A stretch of DNA of 44,867 bases from Sulfobacillus benefaciens (GTDB lineage: Bacteria; Bacillota; Sulfobacillia; Sulfobacillales; Sulfobacillaceae): NCBI GenBank assembly GCA_003023725.1, contig PXYT01000027.1, positions 1 to 44,867 on the forward strand, in the 5' to 3' direction. A program made the translations under genes and the position numbers. Below the pieces are notes generated by a model that had not been told where the DNA came from, ran no database searches, and saw only the letters and a program-made list of their open reading frames with translations. Shown here in pieces: positions 8,024-16,845 of the stretch; the stretch's first letter is position 1, and every line of letters starts with the position of its first letter.

Positions 8024-9703
8024 GTGGCAGCAAAAACGCGCGAAACCGAAACAGCGATGCCTGCGGCAGAGCTCAGCTGGATTTCCGTTGTGTACCGCAT
8101 TTACCGGGTTGTTACTCTATTTGTTGGCATCATTTTGCGAATCGGATGGGCCGGATTCTGGCAGCGCAACCGTCCCGACAGTCCGGAAAAAGAGGCCTTT
8201 TTCAATGACCTTTTTACCCGCCAAGCCATCAAGTTCCGCCAGACAGCCGAACAGTTGGGCGGTTTGGTGATTAAGGTGGGCCAGTTTCTTTCAAGTCGCG
8301 TGGACCTCCTGCCCAAACCCTTTATTGACCAACTTCAGGCTCTGCAAGACAATGTGAGAAGTGCCCCGTGGCCACACGTTCGGCTCATTCTCGAACAAGA
8401 ACTGGGACCTTTGCATGAGTCATTTCTCGTTTTTGACGAAAAGCCGATCGCGGCAGCATCTTTGGGCCAGGTTTATCGGGCGGCTTTGCATGATGGGACG
8501 GAAGTCGCCGTCAAAATTCAAAGGCCTTATATCGAAAGTACGGTTCAAGCCGATCTGAAAGCCCTGTCAATCGTTGTCAATCTGCTGACGCGTTTTACAC
8601 GCTTTGGGCGGGTCTTCGACCTGTTTACCGTGCTTCGGGAGTTTCGGCGCGTTGTCACCCAAGAACTTAACTATCGCCAGGAATTGGCGAATACCGAACT
8701 TATTCGCAAGGATGTCGTCCGCCTGGGTTATGTTATCGTGCCGAAAACGTACGCCGAGTACTCAACGTCGCGCGTCTTAACGATGGAATTTCGCGACGGA
8801 ATTAAGATCAACCGACGGGAAGAACTGCAGGCACATAACATCAGCCCCACCGTGGTGGCCGAGGAAGCTATTCATCTGTACTTACATATGGTTATGGAGG
8901 CAGGGGTTTTTCATGCTGACCCGCATCCCGGCAACATTCTGGTGAATCCGGATGCCAAATTGGTGTTGCTCGACTACGGCATGATTGGAATGCTGGATCA
9001 GGCTTCGCGCAAGCAAATGCGCCGGCTGTTTGTGGCGGTGTCCAAGCGCAATCCCATGGAGCTTCAGGGCAGTATGGAAGCGCTGGGAATGGTACGTCCC
9101 GATGGAGACCGGGCTCAGCTCAGACGGCAAATTCAATATTTGCTGGACCGGTATTATGCGGAAACCTTGGACGAACTCAAGTCGCTGGACCTGCTCGGTC
9201 TGTTACGGGATTTCGAAAATTTGCTGCGAACTCAACCCATTCAAATTCCCGGGCAATTTGCTTTTCTGGGACGAGCCATTGCCATTCTGGTGGGATTGGC
9301 CACTGGACTCGATCCCGACATCAACCTGGTCGAATTGTTTGCACCTTACGCCAAACGCTTTGTAACGGAGGACCACGGCGGCACATTAGGCTATGCCAAA
9401 CGCATGGCCGTGGACATGGCGCACACTTTGCTGGACCTCCCTGAACTTTCTAGCCGTATTCTCAAGCAAGTCGAAAACGGTGAAATCGAAACCAAGGTGG
9501 AATGGAAACAGGGTATAGGGCAACTGCGGCTCATGCACAAAGGGTTACGAAGCTTGACCCAGTCCGTTTATGTGGTAGGCTTTTCCCTTATCGGCACATT
9601 GCTTTTCCTCCATCACTTTACCTTCCTGAGTGTCGCTTTTTATATTCTCTCCGGATTGATTCTGCTTTATGGCTTTTTGATCCGCTGGCGCCACGTCGAT
9701 TAA
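8024..9703 (+). CDS. UbiB/ABC1/AarF-family atypical kinase-like protein
   Basis: This is a 559-residue member of the UbiB (ABC1/AarF/ADCK) family, ancient protein-kinase-like ATPases tied to isoprenoid-quinone biosynthesis or membrane-lipid handling. Family marks are visible: the KxGQ motif (VIKVGQFLSSR, about 84-95) that replaces usual kinase features, the Ala-rich nucleotide loop AAASLGQVYRA with VAVKIQRP after it, the catalytic HADPHPGNILVN, and the metal-binding LLDYGMIG. Two hydrophobic C-terminal helices (about 512-555) would anchor it in the membrane. The start GTG follows GGGAGGGGGG. Its exact substrate is unknown. Complex I and a quinone-tail synthase elsewhere in the window suggest a role in menaquinone metabolism, which is only inferred. 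Confidence 0.9.
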   Translation: MAAKTRETETAMPAAELSWISVVYRIYRVVTLFVGIILRIGWAGFWQRNRPDSPEKEAFFNDLFTRQAIKFRQTAEQLGGLVIKVGQFLSSRVDLLPKPFIDQLQALQDNVRSAPWPHVRLILEQELGPLHESFLVFDEKPIAAASLGQVYRAALHDGTEVAVKIQRPYIESTVQADLKALSIVVNLLTRFTRFGRVFDLFTVLREFRRVVTQELNYRQELANTELIRKDVVRLGYVIVPKTYAEYSTSRVLTMEFRDGIKINRREELQAHNISPTVVAEEAIHLYLHMVMEAGVFHADPHPGNILVNPDAKLVLLDYGMIGMLDQASRKQMRRLFVAVSKRNPMELQGSMEALGMVRPDGDRAQLRRQIQYLLDRYYAETLDELKSLDLLGLLRDFENLLRTQPIQIPGQFAFLGRAIAILVGLATGLDPDINLVELFAPYAKRFVTEDHGGTLGYAKRMAVDMAHTLLDLPELSSRILKQVENGEIETKVEWKQGIGQLRLMHKGLRSLTQSVYVVGFSLIGTLLFLHHFTFLSVAFYILSGLILLYGFLIRWRHVD

Positions 9704-9869
9704 TCTCTTGGTATGCCGTCTGCTGTTCGTCTGAGTTTAGTTCAGCGAGAGAATCTACACTTCTCGGGCGTCATTCCCGGACTTTCTCTGGCCGAGCGGC
9801 AGAATGGATCACATAAATTGTGCCGCACCGGGGCAACATCACTCAAGACACTGAGTGGAGGAGCGGGAA

Positions 9870-11336
9870 ATGATGTTTTGGGAAATGCTTGCAGCTGCCC
9901 TATTGTCCCTCGTAATTTTTAGCCTCGTCATCGCACTGCTGCTGCCCCCCATCAAGCAGGCCCTATGGAAACGATTGTCGGACCAGGCTTGGAACAAAGT
10001 GACGAACACTCGCTATATGACAAGCCTGACTTCAATGTGGTCAACACTGCAGCGTGCCAACCCGCAAATTTTTCTGGAAAATTCACTGCGGGCGTCTCAA
10101 GATCACGCCATCGAGAGACCAATCGGAACCCCGTTGGTTTTCTCGCACTGGGAGCAACTCGTGTTCAACCCAGCCCAGTTAAGCCGTATCCCCGCACGGC
10201 GCCGGCAAGAAATCGCACTAAAAACAACCATCGGTCAGCACACGGAACGGCCCTTAACTACGGACATTCCTATTTTGATTGCCGGCATGAGCTATGGCAG
10301 TGCTCTATCGATGAAGGCTAAAATCGCCTTGGCTTTGGGGGCCAACATGGCCGGAACCGCAACCAATACCGGGGAATCCTTTCTTCCCGAAGAACGGGAC
10401 GCCGCCAAACGCCTGATTGTTCAGTATCATCGCGGAACTTGGCCTTTGTCTGTTCAAAATCACCCCCGGTTTCTAGAGTCCGCCGATGCTATCGAAGTAC
10501 AGATTGGGCAGGGAGCCCAAGGGGCGGGGGCTATGGTCACGCATCACGTCGATCCGGAGATGCGGAAATACTTTGGCTTAAAAGATGGCGATCGAGCGGT
10601 TGTTGCGTCCCGCCTTCAAGGCGTCGAAAGCTCTCACGATTTCGTTCGCCTGATTCGTCACCTCAAAGCCCGCTACAGTGTGCCTGTTGGCGTCAAGCTC
10701 GCTGCCTCCGGTTGGCTGGAGGAAGATTTGGAAATCATCATGGAAGCAAACGCCGACTTCATTGTGCTGGATGGAGGGGAAGGTGGAACCCACGCCGGCC
10801 CCCCCATATTGCAGGACGATTTCGGGCTGCCCACCATGGCGGCAATTTCTCGGGCCGACCAGTTCTTACGGAACAAACAATCCCGTGAACGTATGAGTCT
10901 CGTTGCAGGCGGCGGTCTGAGGAGCCCCGGCGAATATCTCAAAGCCATCGCTCTGGGGGCCGACGCGGTGTACATCGGCTGCGCCGCCTTGATGGCGTTA
11001 TCCGCTTATCAGATACGAAAAGTTCTGCCCGGATCGCCGCCTGAGGACCTCCTTTTTCAAAAGGGCCGGCATCGACAGGAACTGGATGTGGATCAGGCGG
11101 CGAGACATCTCGCTCAGTTCCTGCGCTCCTCCGCGGACGAACTCCGTTACGGCGTCCAGACCTTGGGAAAACCGTCTGTACACGACGTCAACCGCGACGA
11201 TCTTATTGCCCTCGACTCGGCAACAGCGGAACTAGCTCAGGTCAGAAGCCTAGTCAAAACGCACGAAAGTCCCGGCCAGGCACCGGCCTTTCACTTCCGC
11301 TCCCGCACCGATGTCAAAAAGCATCCCGTTCACTGA
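9870..11336 (+). CDS. FMN-binding glutamate synthase family protein
   Basis: The 488-residue protein matches the FMN/glutamate-synthase core domain alone. It has an N-terminal membrane-like helix (WEMLAAALLSLVIFSLVIALL, about 4-25), then the region IPILIAGMSYGSALSMKAK and IGQGAQGAGAMVT. The FMN-barrel end follows with LDGGEGGTHAGPP and VAGGGLRSPGEYLKAIALGAD. It lacks the glutaminase domain of full GltB. Stand-alone members are often annotated as glutamate synthase, but the donor and true reaction are uncertain. The start is ATG 9870, six bases after GGAGGAG; the GTG at 9855 would place the Shine-Dalgarno inside the gene. Its stop abuts the opposing transporter gene with no gap. A CACTCA/TGAGTG dyad (9840-9857) overlaps its ribosome binding region. 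Confidence 0.88.
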   Translation: MMFWEMLAAALLSLVIFSLVIALLLPPIKQALWKRLSDQAWNKVTNTRYMTSLTSMWSTLQRANPQIFLENSLRASQDHAIERPIGTPLVFSHWEQLVFNPAQLSRIPARRRQEIALKTTIGQHTERPLTTDIPILIAGMSYGSALSMKAKIALALGANMAGTATNTGESFLPEERDAAKRLIVQYHRGTWPLSVQNHPRFLESADAIEVQIGQGAQGAGAMVTHHVDPEMRKYFGLKDGDRAVVASRLQGVESSHDFVRLIRHLKARYSVPVGVKLAASGWLEEDLEIIMEANADFIVLDGGEGGTHAGPPILQDDFGLPTMAAISRADQFLRNKQSRERMSLVAGGGLRSPGEYLKAIALGADAVYIGCAALMALSAYQIRKVLPGSPPEDLLFQKGRHRQELDVDQAARHLAQFLRSSADELRYGVQTLGKPSVHDVNRDDLIALDSATAELAQVRSLVKTHESPGQAPAFHFRSRTDVKKHPVH

Positions 11337-12221
11337 CTAATCTGTATAAGTGGCCCGGGGTGAGGACGGCGGGGTTCTTAACCGAAAGACTCCTTCGGCG
11401 ACACTCACCCCGAAAATTATCAGAAGAGCTCCCGCGCCCTCTAAGATGTTCAAAGACTCCCCGAGTATTACCCACCCCGCCGCCGCGGCTATAACTGGAA
11501 TGAGATAAAGGTAAAGACTGGCTTTACCGCCACCAACGCTTAACACGGCATTCTGCCATAAGGACAGGCCCATGATGGTCACAAAAAGCACCGTATAGGT
11601 CAAAGGGAGGGAAACGGAAAAGCTATGCGGTACGATCCCATGCCATGTCATCAGAGGCATGATACCCACAGTTCCAAAGAGACTCATCCAGCCAGTGAGT
11701 GCAATGCCTTTCACAGGCACACGAAACTTGTCGGTCAGGATGGTGAAAACGCTCCATGCAAACGCCGCCAACAGAGCCATAGCATCTCCCTGCAGAGAGC
11801 CGCCTCGTGATGCCCCCATCAGCAATGACACACCTGCCAGAGACACACCTGCCCCGACAAACATTCCTGGAGTGGATGCCCGCAACCGCAAAAGGCGCTG
11901 CCCCGCCAGCGTCATCAACGGCGACACATCAAATAAAAAGGCTACGTTTGCGGCCAACGTCTGGTGCAGAGCCTGGGTAAAAGCCCACTGATAGAATGAC
12001 ACGCCGATGAGGCCCAAAATGGCAACTTTCCCGTATTGCAGCAGCGTATTAGGACGTGTTCTGACCATCCACGGCAGGCAAAGAATCGCGGTCGCCAAAA
12101 ACCGCCAAAACACAAAGTCGGCTGGAGCAAAATGCCCCACGCCGATTTTGGTGATCACATAATTTAAACCCCAGCTAAGAACGACCAAGAACATACCGAA
12201 ATAAAATCCGCGTGCATTCAT
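11337..12221 (-). CDS. EamA-family (drug/metabolite transporter superfamily) permease
   Basis: This is a 294-residue integral membrane protein with about ten hydrophobic segments and the internal duplication of two EamA domains. The first covers about 8-135 (FGMFLVVLSWGLNYVITKIG at the start); the second covers about 145-285 (LLAAFAWSVFTILTDK, LIPVIAAAAGWVILGE). Members export amino acids, nucleosides or other metabolites; the substrate cannot be told here. The start ATG overlaps the rex stop as ATGA, indicating coupling to rex. Its stop (TAG, 11337-11339) directly abuts the TGA of the converging glutamate synthase-like gene. Confidence 0.9.
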   Translation of the reverse strand: MNARGFYFGMFLVVLSWGLNYVITKIGVGHFAPADFVFWRFLATAILCLPWMVRTRPNTLLQYGKVAILGLIGVSFYQWAFTQALHQTLAANVAFLFDVSPLMTLAGQRLLRLRASTPGMFVGAGVSLAGVSLLMGASRGGSLQGDAMALLAAFAWSVFTILTDKFRVPVKGIALTGWMSLFGTVGIMPLMTWHGIVPHSFSVSLPLTYTVLFVTIMGLSLWQNAVLSVGGGKASLYLYLIPVIAAAAGWVILGESLNILEGAGALLIIFGVSVAEGVFRLRTPPSSPRATYTD

Positions 12222-12856
12222 AGCCGATGAGGAGCCTTTTGGCCCACAAAATACGACAAAGCTTGCATTTCCAATGTCAGGTCAATCGGTTGGACAAAAA
12301 CGTCAGGATAGTGGGTGCATACGCTCACGGGCGCAAAATTCAATATAGCCCGAACCCCTGCCTCGGCCAGCCGATCTCCAACTATGACGGCTGCTTCCTT
12401 GGGTACGGTGAGCACACCAATCCCGATGTCATACTGATGGACGAGCTCCTCCAGACGATCCACGGATTCTACCCGAATAGAACCCACTTGGGTTCCGATA
12501 ATCACAGGGTTATTATCGACAAGTGCCATAATTTTGACATCATGGCGCACTTGATGTCCCTGATCGACGTACCGCACCAAGGCTGTACCTAGATGTCCCG
12601 CTCCCACGACAATGGCTCGTACACCTTGATCCAGCTTCAGTATCCGATAAATTTCATCACGCAAGGCCCCCACGTCGTAACCGACGCCACGAGTTCCGAA
12701 CGCCCCAAAATAGGCCAGATCCTTACGAACCTGTTCTGACGAGTAACCTGTAGCTTGACCCAGCATGACCGACGTCACGCGTTCTTCCTCACATTCGGTA
12801 AGCCAACGCAAATAAGCAGGCAGACGCCTGATGGCCGCATCGGGAATACGTTGCAA
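12218..12856 (-). CDS. rex: Redox-sensing transcriptional repressor Rex
   Basis: Rex senses the NADH/NAD+ ratio and represses respiratory and fermentative genes when NADH is low. The protein has 212 residues, as usual. The N-terminal winged helix (about 1-75) includes VTSVMLGQATGYSSEQVRKD and the family hallmark YFGAFGTRGVGYDV. A Rossmann fold starts with VVGAGHLGTAL (85-90 is the GxGxxG-type loop). The C-terminal end supports dimerisation. The start is TTG at 12854-12856, eight bases after AAGGAG; no in-frame ATG is better placed. It lies behind the nuo operon and a polyprenyl diphosphate synthase and overlaps the EamA gene by four bases, so it may be co-transcribed with complex I. Confidence 0.95.
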   Translation of the reverse strand: MQRIPDAAIRRLPAYLRWLTECEEERVTSVMLGQATGYSSEQVRKDLAYFGAFGTRGVGYDVGALRDEIYRILKLDQGVRAIVVGAGHLGTALVRYVDQGHQVRHDVKIMALVDNNPVIIGTQVGSIRVESVDRLEELVHQYDIGIGVLTVPKEAAVIVGDRLAEAGVRAILNFAPVSVCTHYPDVFVQPIDLTLEMQALSYFVGQKAPHRL

Positions 12857-12883
12857 GACAATCGCTCCTTATTGCCACTCCCA

Positions 12884-13849
12884 TCAATACTCTCGAGCCA
12901 ATACAAACTCTGCCAGTTCTTCCAACGCTTGTCTCGCAGGACCATTTGGCAATTGCCGACACACTTCCAGGGCCTGATCGATATGGCGCCCGGCTTGAGA
13001 TTTTGCATATTGTAAGGCTCCGCTTTTGTCCAACAAATGCCGAAGCTCTTCCACTTGGGTCTCGGGATGGGGCCCCGATAAGATTTTCTCTATCCGGCTG
13101 CCTTGACGATCCGACGCCAAGGCATAAATAATAGGCAGGGTGTAGACCCCAGCCGCCACATCTTCTCCCACAGCCTTACCCAACGTTTCCGGAGTGGCCA
13201 GCCAGTCCAGCAAATCATCGACCACTTGGTACGCCAATCCAATATGGTGCCCATACTGACCCAGCAACATCTCAATGCCTTCCGGGGCGCCTGTTGCTAT
13301 GGCTCCTAACCGACAACTGGTCTCGAGAAAAAATCCGGTTTTGGCTTCAATACGCCGCCAGTAAGCGTCTTCGGAAGCCACTTGTCCGTGGTCCATGTTT
13401 TGGTGTATTTCACCAACACACATGACATGAACCACTTTGGCGGCTATATCCACAATAGCCAAATCTCCCGCCGAAGAAAAGAGGCGGAAGGCCAGAGCAA
13501 AAAGAAAATCTCCCGCCAATACTGCAACGGTATCGTTAAACTGACTCCGGACGGCGGGAATTCCCCGCCGTAACACCGCGTCATCAATGATATCGTCATG
13601 AACCAAAGTGGCCATGTGGATCATTTCAACCGCCGTAGCTACCTGCACAAGTTTGCGGGTGCGAGCCGAAGTCAGCTCAGAGCCAAACTGCCCCGATAAG
13701 AGCACCAACGCTGGTCGTAGCCTTTTCCCACTCGCCACCAGAAGGTATTGGGCCACATTTTCAATGAGTTCATTTCCCGTCAACAATTGTTCTTCCAACA
13801 AACTGTTCACCTGACGAAGATAGGGTTCGACCAACGAAAAAAACCTCAA
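12884..13849 (-). CDS. Long-chain trans-polyprenyl diphosphate synthase (heptaprenyl/hexaprenyl type)
   Basis: The enzyme extends allylic diphosphates with isopentenyl diphosphate to make a long prenyl tail, probably that of menaquinone. From the chosen start there are 321 residues. The first aspartate-rich motif DDIID is at 85-89 with AVLRRG after it; the second is VVDDLLDW at about 210. GKRLRPALVLL is the substrate-binding block. The start is TTG at 13847-13849, six bases after GAGGAG; an upstream TTG at 13900 has no ribosome binding site. It follows nuoN by 95 bases on the same strand and precedes rex. Product chain length cannot be read with certainty from sequence alone. Confidence 0.9.
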   Translation of the reverse strand: MRFFSLVEPYLRQVNSLLEEQLLTGNELIENVAQYLLVASGKRLRPALVLLSGQFGSELTSARTRKLVQVATAVEMIHMATLVHDDIIDDAVLRRGIPAVRSQFNDTVAVLAGDFLFALAFRLFSSAGDLAIVDIAAKVVHVMCVGEIHQNMDHGQVASEDAYWRRIEAKTGFFLETSCRLGAIATGAPEGIEMLLGQYGHHIGLAYQVVDDLLDWLATPETLGKAVGEDVAAGVYTLPIIYALASDRQGSRIEKILSGPHPETQVEELRHLLDKSGALQYAKSQAGRHIDQALEVCRQLPNGPARQALEELAEFVLAREY

Positions 13850-13944
13850 AATAATCTCCTCTCTACCTGAGAAGGGTGTGAAATGGGCACCACCAATCAA
13901 CCCAATTTTAACACACGATGAGACATTCTTAATCCATCTCTCAT

Positions 13945-15366
13945 TTAGTGAAGCCAGAAAAAGTTGGCAGACTGGCTCACCCAGTGAACAACCGGGGTCG
14001 GATACACCCCGAGTCCTACCGTGCCGACTACCGCCACAACCAACACAACTACGTGGCTCCAGTTAACGTTCCAACCAGCCATGTTCGACTCACCCTGACG
14101 AGTTCGAAACATTGCCTGTAAAGGTCTCAAATAGGCCCCCAAACCAAGAAATGTTCCCAACACCAGACCAATGGCCAGGCCGGGCTGGTGAGCAAACAAC
14201 GCAGCCTGCAGTAAATAAAGCTTACCTACGAATCCTCCCGTTAAGGGAATGCCGGCAAACGAGAACATAAAGACAATAAATAACGCGGCCGCCCACGGTT
14301 TTTGCCGTGCCATACCGGCTAAGTCGCTAATAGTCACCGTTTCCTTGTCTGTTCCCATCATGGTCAAAATGGCAAAGGCGCCTATGACAGCCAAACCGTA
14401 CGGCAACAGATAAAATAGCATAGCCTTAGCTCCCACCACACTATGCACTGCCACCCCAATGAGAAGAAATCCGGCATGACCAATACCTGAATATCCAAAC
14501 AGCCGTTTCAAATCATTTTGAGGCAACGCCAACAGATTGCCGACAATCATGGTCAACAAGGCCAAGTACCCAAGCGCTGGCCCCCAGTCCTGGGGAGACA
14601 TATAAAATCCGTACGCCAACAGCCTTAACAGAATAACCGCTGCCCCCACTTTGGTTCCGAAAGCCATAAAATTGGTAACGGGCATCGGAGAGCCTTCGTA
14701 AACATCGGGAACCCACATATGAAATGGCACAATTCCCAGCTTAAATAACAGCCCAACCAGCGTCAACATCAATCCGGCGGCCAGCAGAGGAGAGTGAACG
14801 TTAACCGACGAGGCAAAATCCACGAAATTCATGGTTCCGGTGGCACCATAAACCAAAGCTAAGCCGAAGAGAAGAATTCCTGATGAAAAGGCTCCCAAAA
14901 GCAAATACTTGAGTCCCGCTTCTCCGCCGAGAACGGTCCGGTGCGATGCGGACAGCACGTAAAGAGGCAGTGACAAAACTTCGATTCCCAGGAATAGTGC
15001 GATGAGATTGCCAACCATGCCCAGGCTCATCATACCCAAGGCCGCTATCAGCACAAGAATGGGAAACTCCTCGTGTTCCCGTTCTCCTGTCCATCCCAAC
15101 AGCAATGTGGAACTGGCTGCGATAAGAACCAGAACGTTAACAAACAAGCTGTAATTGTCAACCGTTAAACTCTGATTAAAGAAAACCGCAGGATGAATGT
15201 GCATGGTCCACAAATCGATCGTGGCCCACAGCGCCCCCAATATCCCAATCAAGGCAACCCATGACGCTACCGTACCCCCTGGGCGGCGAATCATTGCGGC
15301 AATCATCGTTACCAAAACGGCTACGACCACGATATATTCCGGCAATAATGCCGTAGACGCGCTCAT
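13945..15366 (-). CDS. nuoN: NADH-quinone oxidoreductase subunit N
   Basis: This is one of three antiporter-like proton-pumping membrane subunits of complex I. The protein has 473 residues from ATG 15364-15366, whose ATG overlaps the nuoM TGA (ATGA). An upstream in-frame extension overlaps nuoM by 200 bases and is rejected. About 14 hydrophobic helices are visible, with the family blocks LIALFLGIEVLSLPLYVL, GIVPFHMWVPDVYEGSP (ion-channel Lys/His region) and AGIPLTGGFVGKLYLL. It is the last nuo gene; the polyprenyl diphosphate synthase follows. Confidence 0.95.
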   Translation of the reverse strand: MSASTALLPEYIVVVAVLVTMIAAMIRRPGGTVASWVALIGILGALWATIDLWTMHIHPAVFFNQSLTVDNYSLFVNVLVLIAASSTLLLGWTGEREHEEFPILVLIAALGMMSLGMVGNLIALFLGIEVLSLPLYVLSASHRTVLGGEAGLKYLLLGAFSSGILLFGLALVYGATGTMNFVDFASSVNVHSPLLAAGLMLTLVGLLFKLGIVPFHMWVPDVYEGSPMPVTNFMAFGTKVGAAVILLRLLAYGFYMSPQDWGPALGYLALLTMIVGNLLALPQNDLKRLFGYSGIGHAGFLLIGVAVHSVVGAKAMLFYLLPYGLAVIGAFAILTMMGTDKETVTISDLAGMARQKPWAAALFIVFMFSFAGIPLTGGFVGKLYLLQAALFAHQPGLAIGLVLGTFLGLGAYLRPLQAMFRTRQGESNMAGWNVNWSHVVVLVVAVVGTVGLGVYPTPVVHWVSQSANFFWLH

Positions 15367-16805
15367 AGTCCGTGGCCCCCTTTCGTGGCTACAAGGTGCA
15401 CCGCATGGTACAAGCTCGGCGCCGCATGTAACGTTATTCCGGCTGGATATACTCCCAGAAAGACAATGAGAAGGGCCAACGAAGCAATATACCCCACTTG
15501 CAGGGCATTGATGTCTCCAATCGGACTCCCACGGCGCTGTGCCTGCATGACGCCTTGAAACAACCGCACCATGTACCATGCCGCGACAATCAAAACCACT
15601 GCTGCTATTAAGGCAAATACCACATCATGCGCAACCAGCCCCTGAATAATGAGATACTCTCCGACAAATCCCGGAAGTCCGGGCAAACCCAAAGCCGCGA
15701 GGGCAAAGAACAGGAAATAAGCTCCCAGCCTTGGCGCATCGTCATTGAGACCCCCCATCACCTCAACCTCCCGCGTCTTGGTTTTGTCTTCAAGTATCCC
15801 CAGAACAATGAAGAGCCCGCCCACAATTAAACCGTGAGCGACCATAAGAAAGGTCGCGCCCAAAATTCCCGCCGCTGTCAGCGAAAATACCCCCAGCGCC
15901 ATCATTCCCATGTGGGACAGTGAGGAATAAGCACTAATCATCTTCATGTCCGTCTGCCTGAGAGCCATAAATGCACCGTATGCCAGACCAATCACGGCAA
16001 AGATTAACAGTCCGACCTGATAGTGCCGCAACTGCGGCATGAACAGCGGCAACATGATTCGCAGGAACCCGTAAATCCCCGCCTTGGACATGACACCGGA
16101 CAGCAAAGCGGTGACAGGCGGCGGGGCCTCCCGGTATGCATCCGGCATCCATCCATGAAACGGCCACAAGGGAGCTTTGATGGCAAATGCGACGAAGAAA
16201 CTGGCAAAAATCCACGGCGCCACAGCCGGCCCCAATTTCACATCGGTCAGCCGACTAATTTCAAAAGTCAAAGAACCAAAAGGCTGAGCATGAATCACGG
16301 CCACAGCCACAATGCCAATCAACATAAATAAACTACCCACCAGATTCATGATCAGCCACTTCATGGCAGCGGGGCGGCCCTTCTCACCCGAATAGCCCGT
16401 AAGCAGAAAGAAAATCGGAACCAGGATGACTTCCCAAAAGACATAGAACAACACCAAATCCAGTGACTCAAACAACCCGACCATGCCAAATTCCAGAAAT
16501 AGGACCCAAAAGAAATAGGCTCTGCCGAACGAGCCTCGGGATGCGAATATTGCCATAAGCGTTAATACCGCTGTCAAACCGATCAGGAATAAGGACAGCC
16601 CGTCGGCACCCACATGAAATCTCACACCCCAAGCAGGAATCCAACGATAATTCAAAGCCACCGGTCCATGAGCCAATAATACAATAAAGGCTATCAGTTC
16701 AATGACACCAATCCCTGCGCTTAGCCCTTTTGCTAATCGGCCTCCCGCAATCAACACGACAAAACTCCCAATGAGGGGAATTGCCATTAACCACAATAAA
16801 ACCAT
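15363..16805 (-). CDS. nuoM: NADH-quinone oxidoreductase subunit M
   Basis: This is the second antiporter-like subunit of the complex I membrane arm, 480 residues with about 14 helices. Family blocks are GADGLSLFLIGLTAVLTLM, VLFYVFWEVILVPIFFL (the conserved Glu of helix 5), APLWPFHGWMPDAYREAPPP, HMGMMALGVFSLTAAGI and GLPGLPGFVGEYLI. The start ATG has GGAGGCTAGG upstream. It overlaps nuoN by four bases and follows nuoL by 40 bases. It transfers protons through buried Lys/Glu residues coupled to quinone reduction in the NuoB/D/H module. Confidence 0.96.
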   Translation of the reverse strand: MVLLWLMAIPLIGSFVVLIAGGRLAKGLSAGIGVIELIAFIVLLAHGPVALNYRWIPAWGVRFHVGADGLSLFLIGLTAVLTLMAIFASRGSFGRAYFFWVLFLEFGMVGLFESLDLVLFYVFWEVILVPIFFLLTGYSGEKGRPAAMKWLIMNLVGSLFMLIGIVAVAVIHAQPFGSLTFEISRLTDVKLGPAVAPWIFASFFVAFAIKAPLWPFHGWMPDAYREAPPPVTALLSGVMSKAGIYGFLRIMLPLFMPQLRHYQVGLLIFAVIGLAYGAFMALRQTDMKMISAYSSLSHMGMMALGVFSLTAAGILGATFLMVAHGLIVGGLFIVLGILEDKTKTREVEVMGGLNDDAPRLGAYFLFFALAALGLPGLPGFVGEYLIIQGLVAHDVVFALIAAVVLIVAAWYMVRLFQGVMQAQRRGSPIGDINALQVGYIASLALLIVFLGVYPAGITLHAAPSLYHAVHLVATKGGHGL

Positions 16806-16845
16806 TACCTAGCCTCCTCGCCTTGATGCGCCTCGACTCCGGGAT

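Noticed and set aside
13900-15579. Longer N-terminal versions of nuoN and the polyprenyl diphosphate synthase
   Set aside because: The nuoN extension lies within nuoM; that of the synthase precedes the clear GAGGAG site. Overlap starts with proper Shine-Dalgarno sites were used instead.
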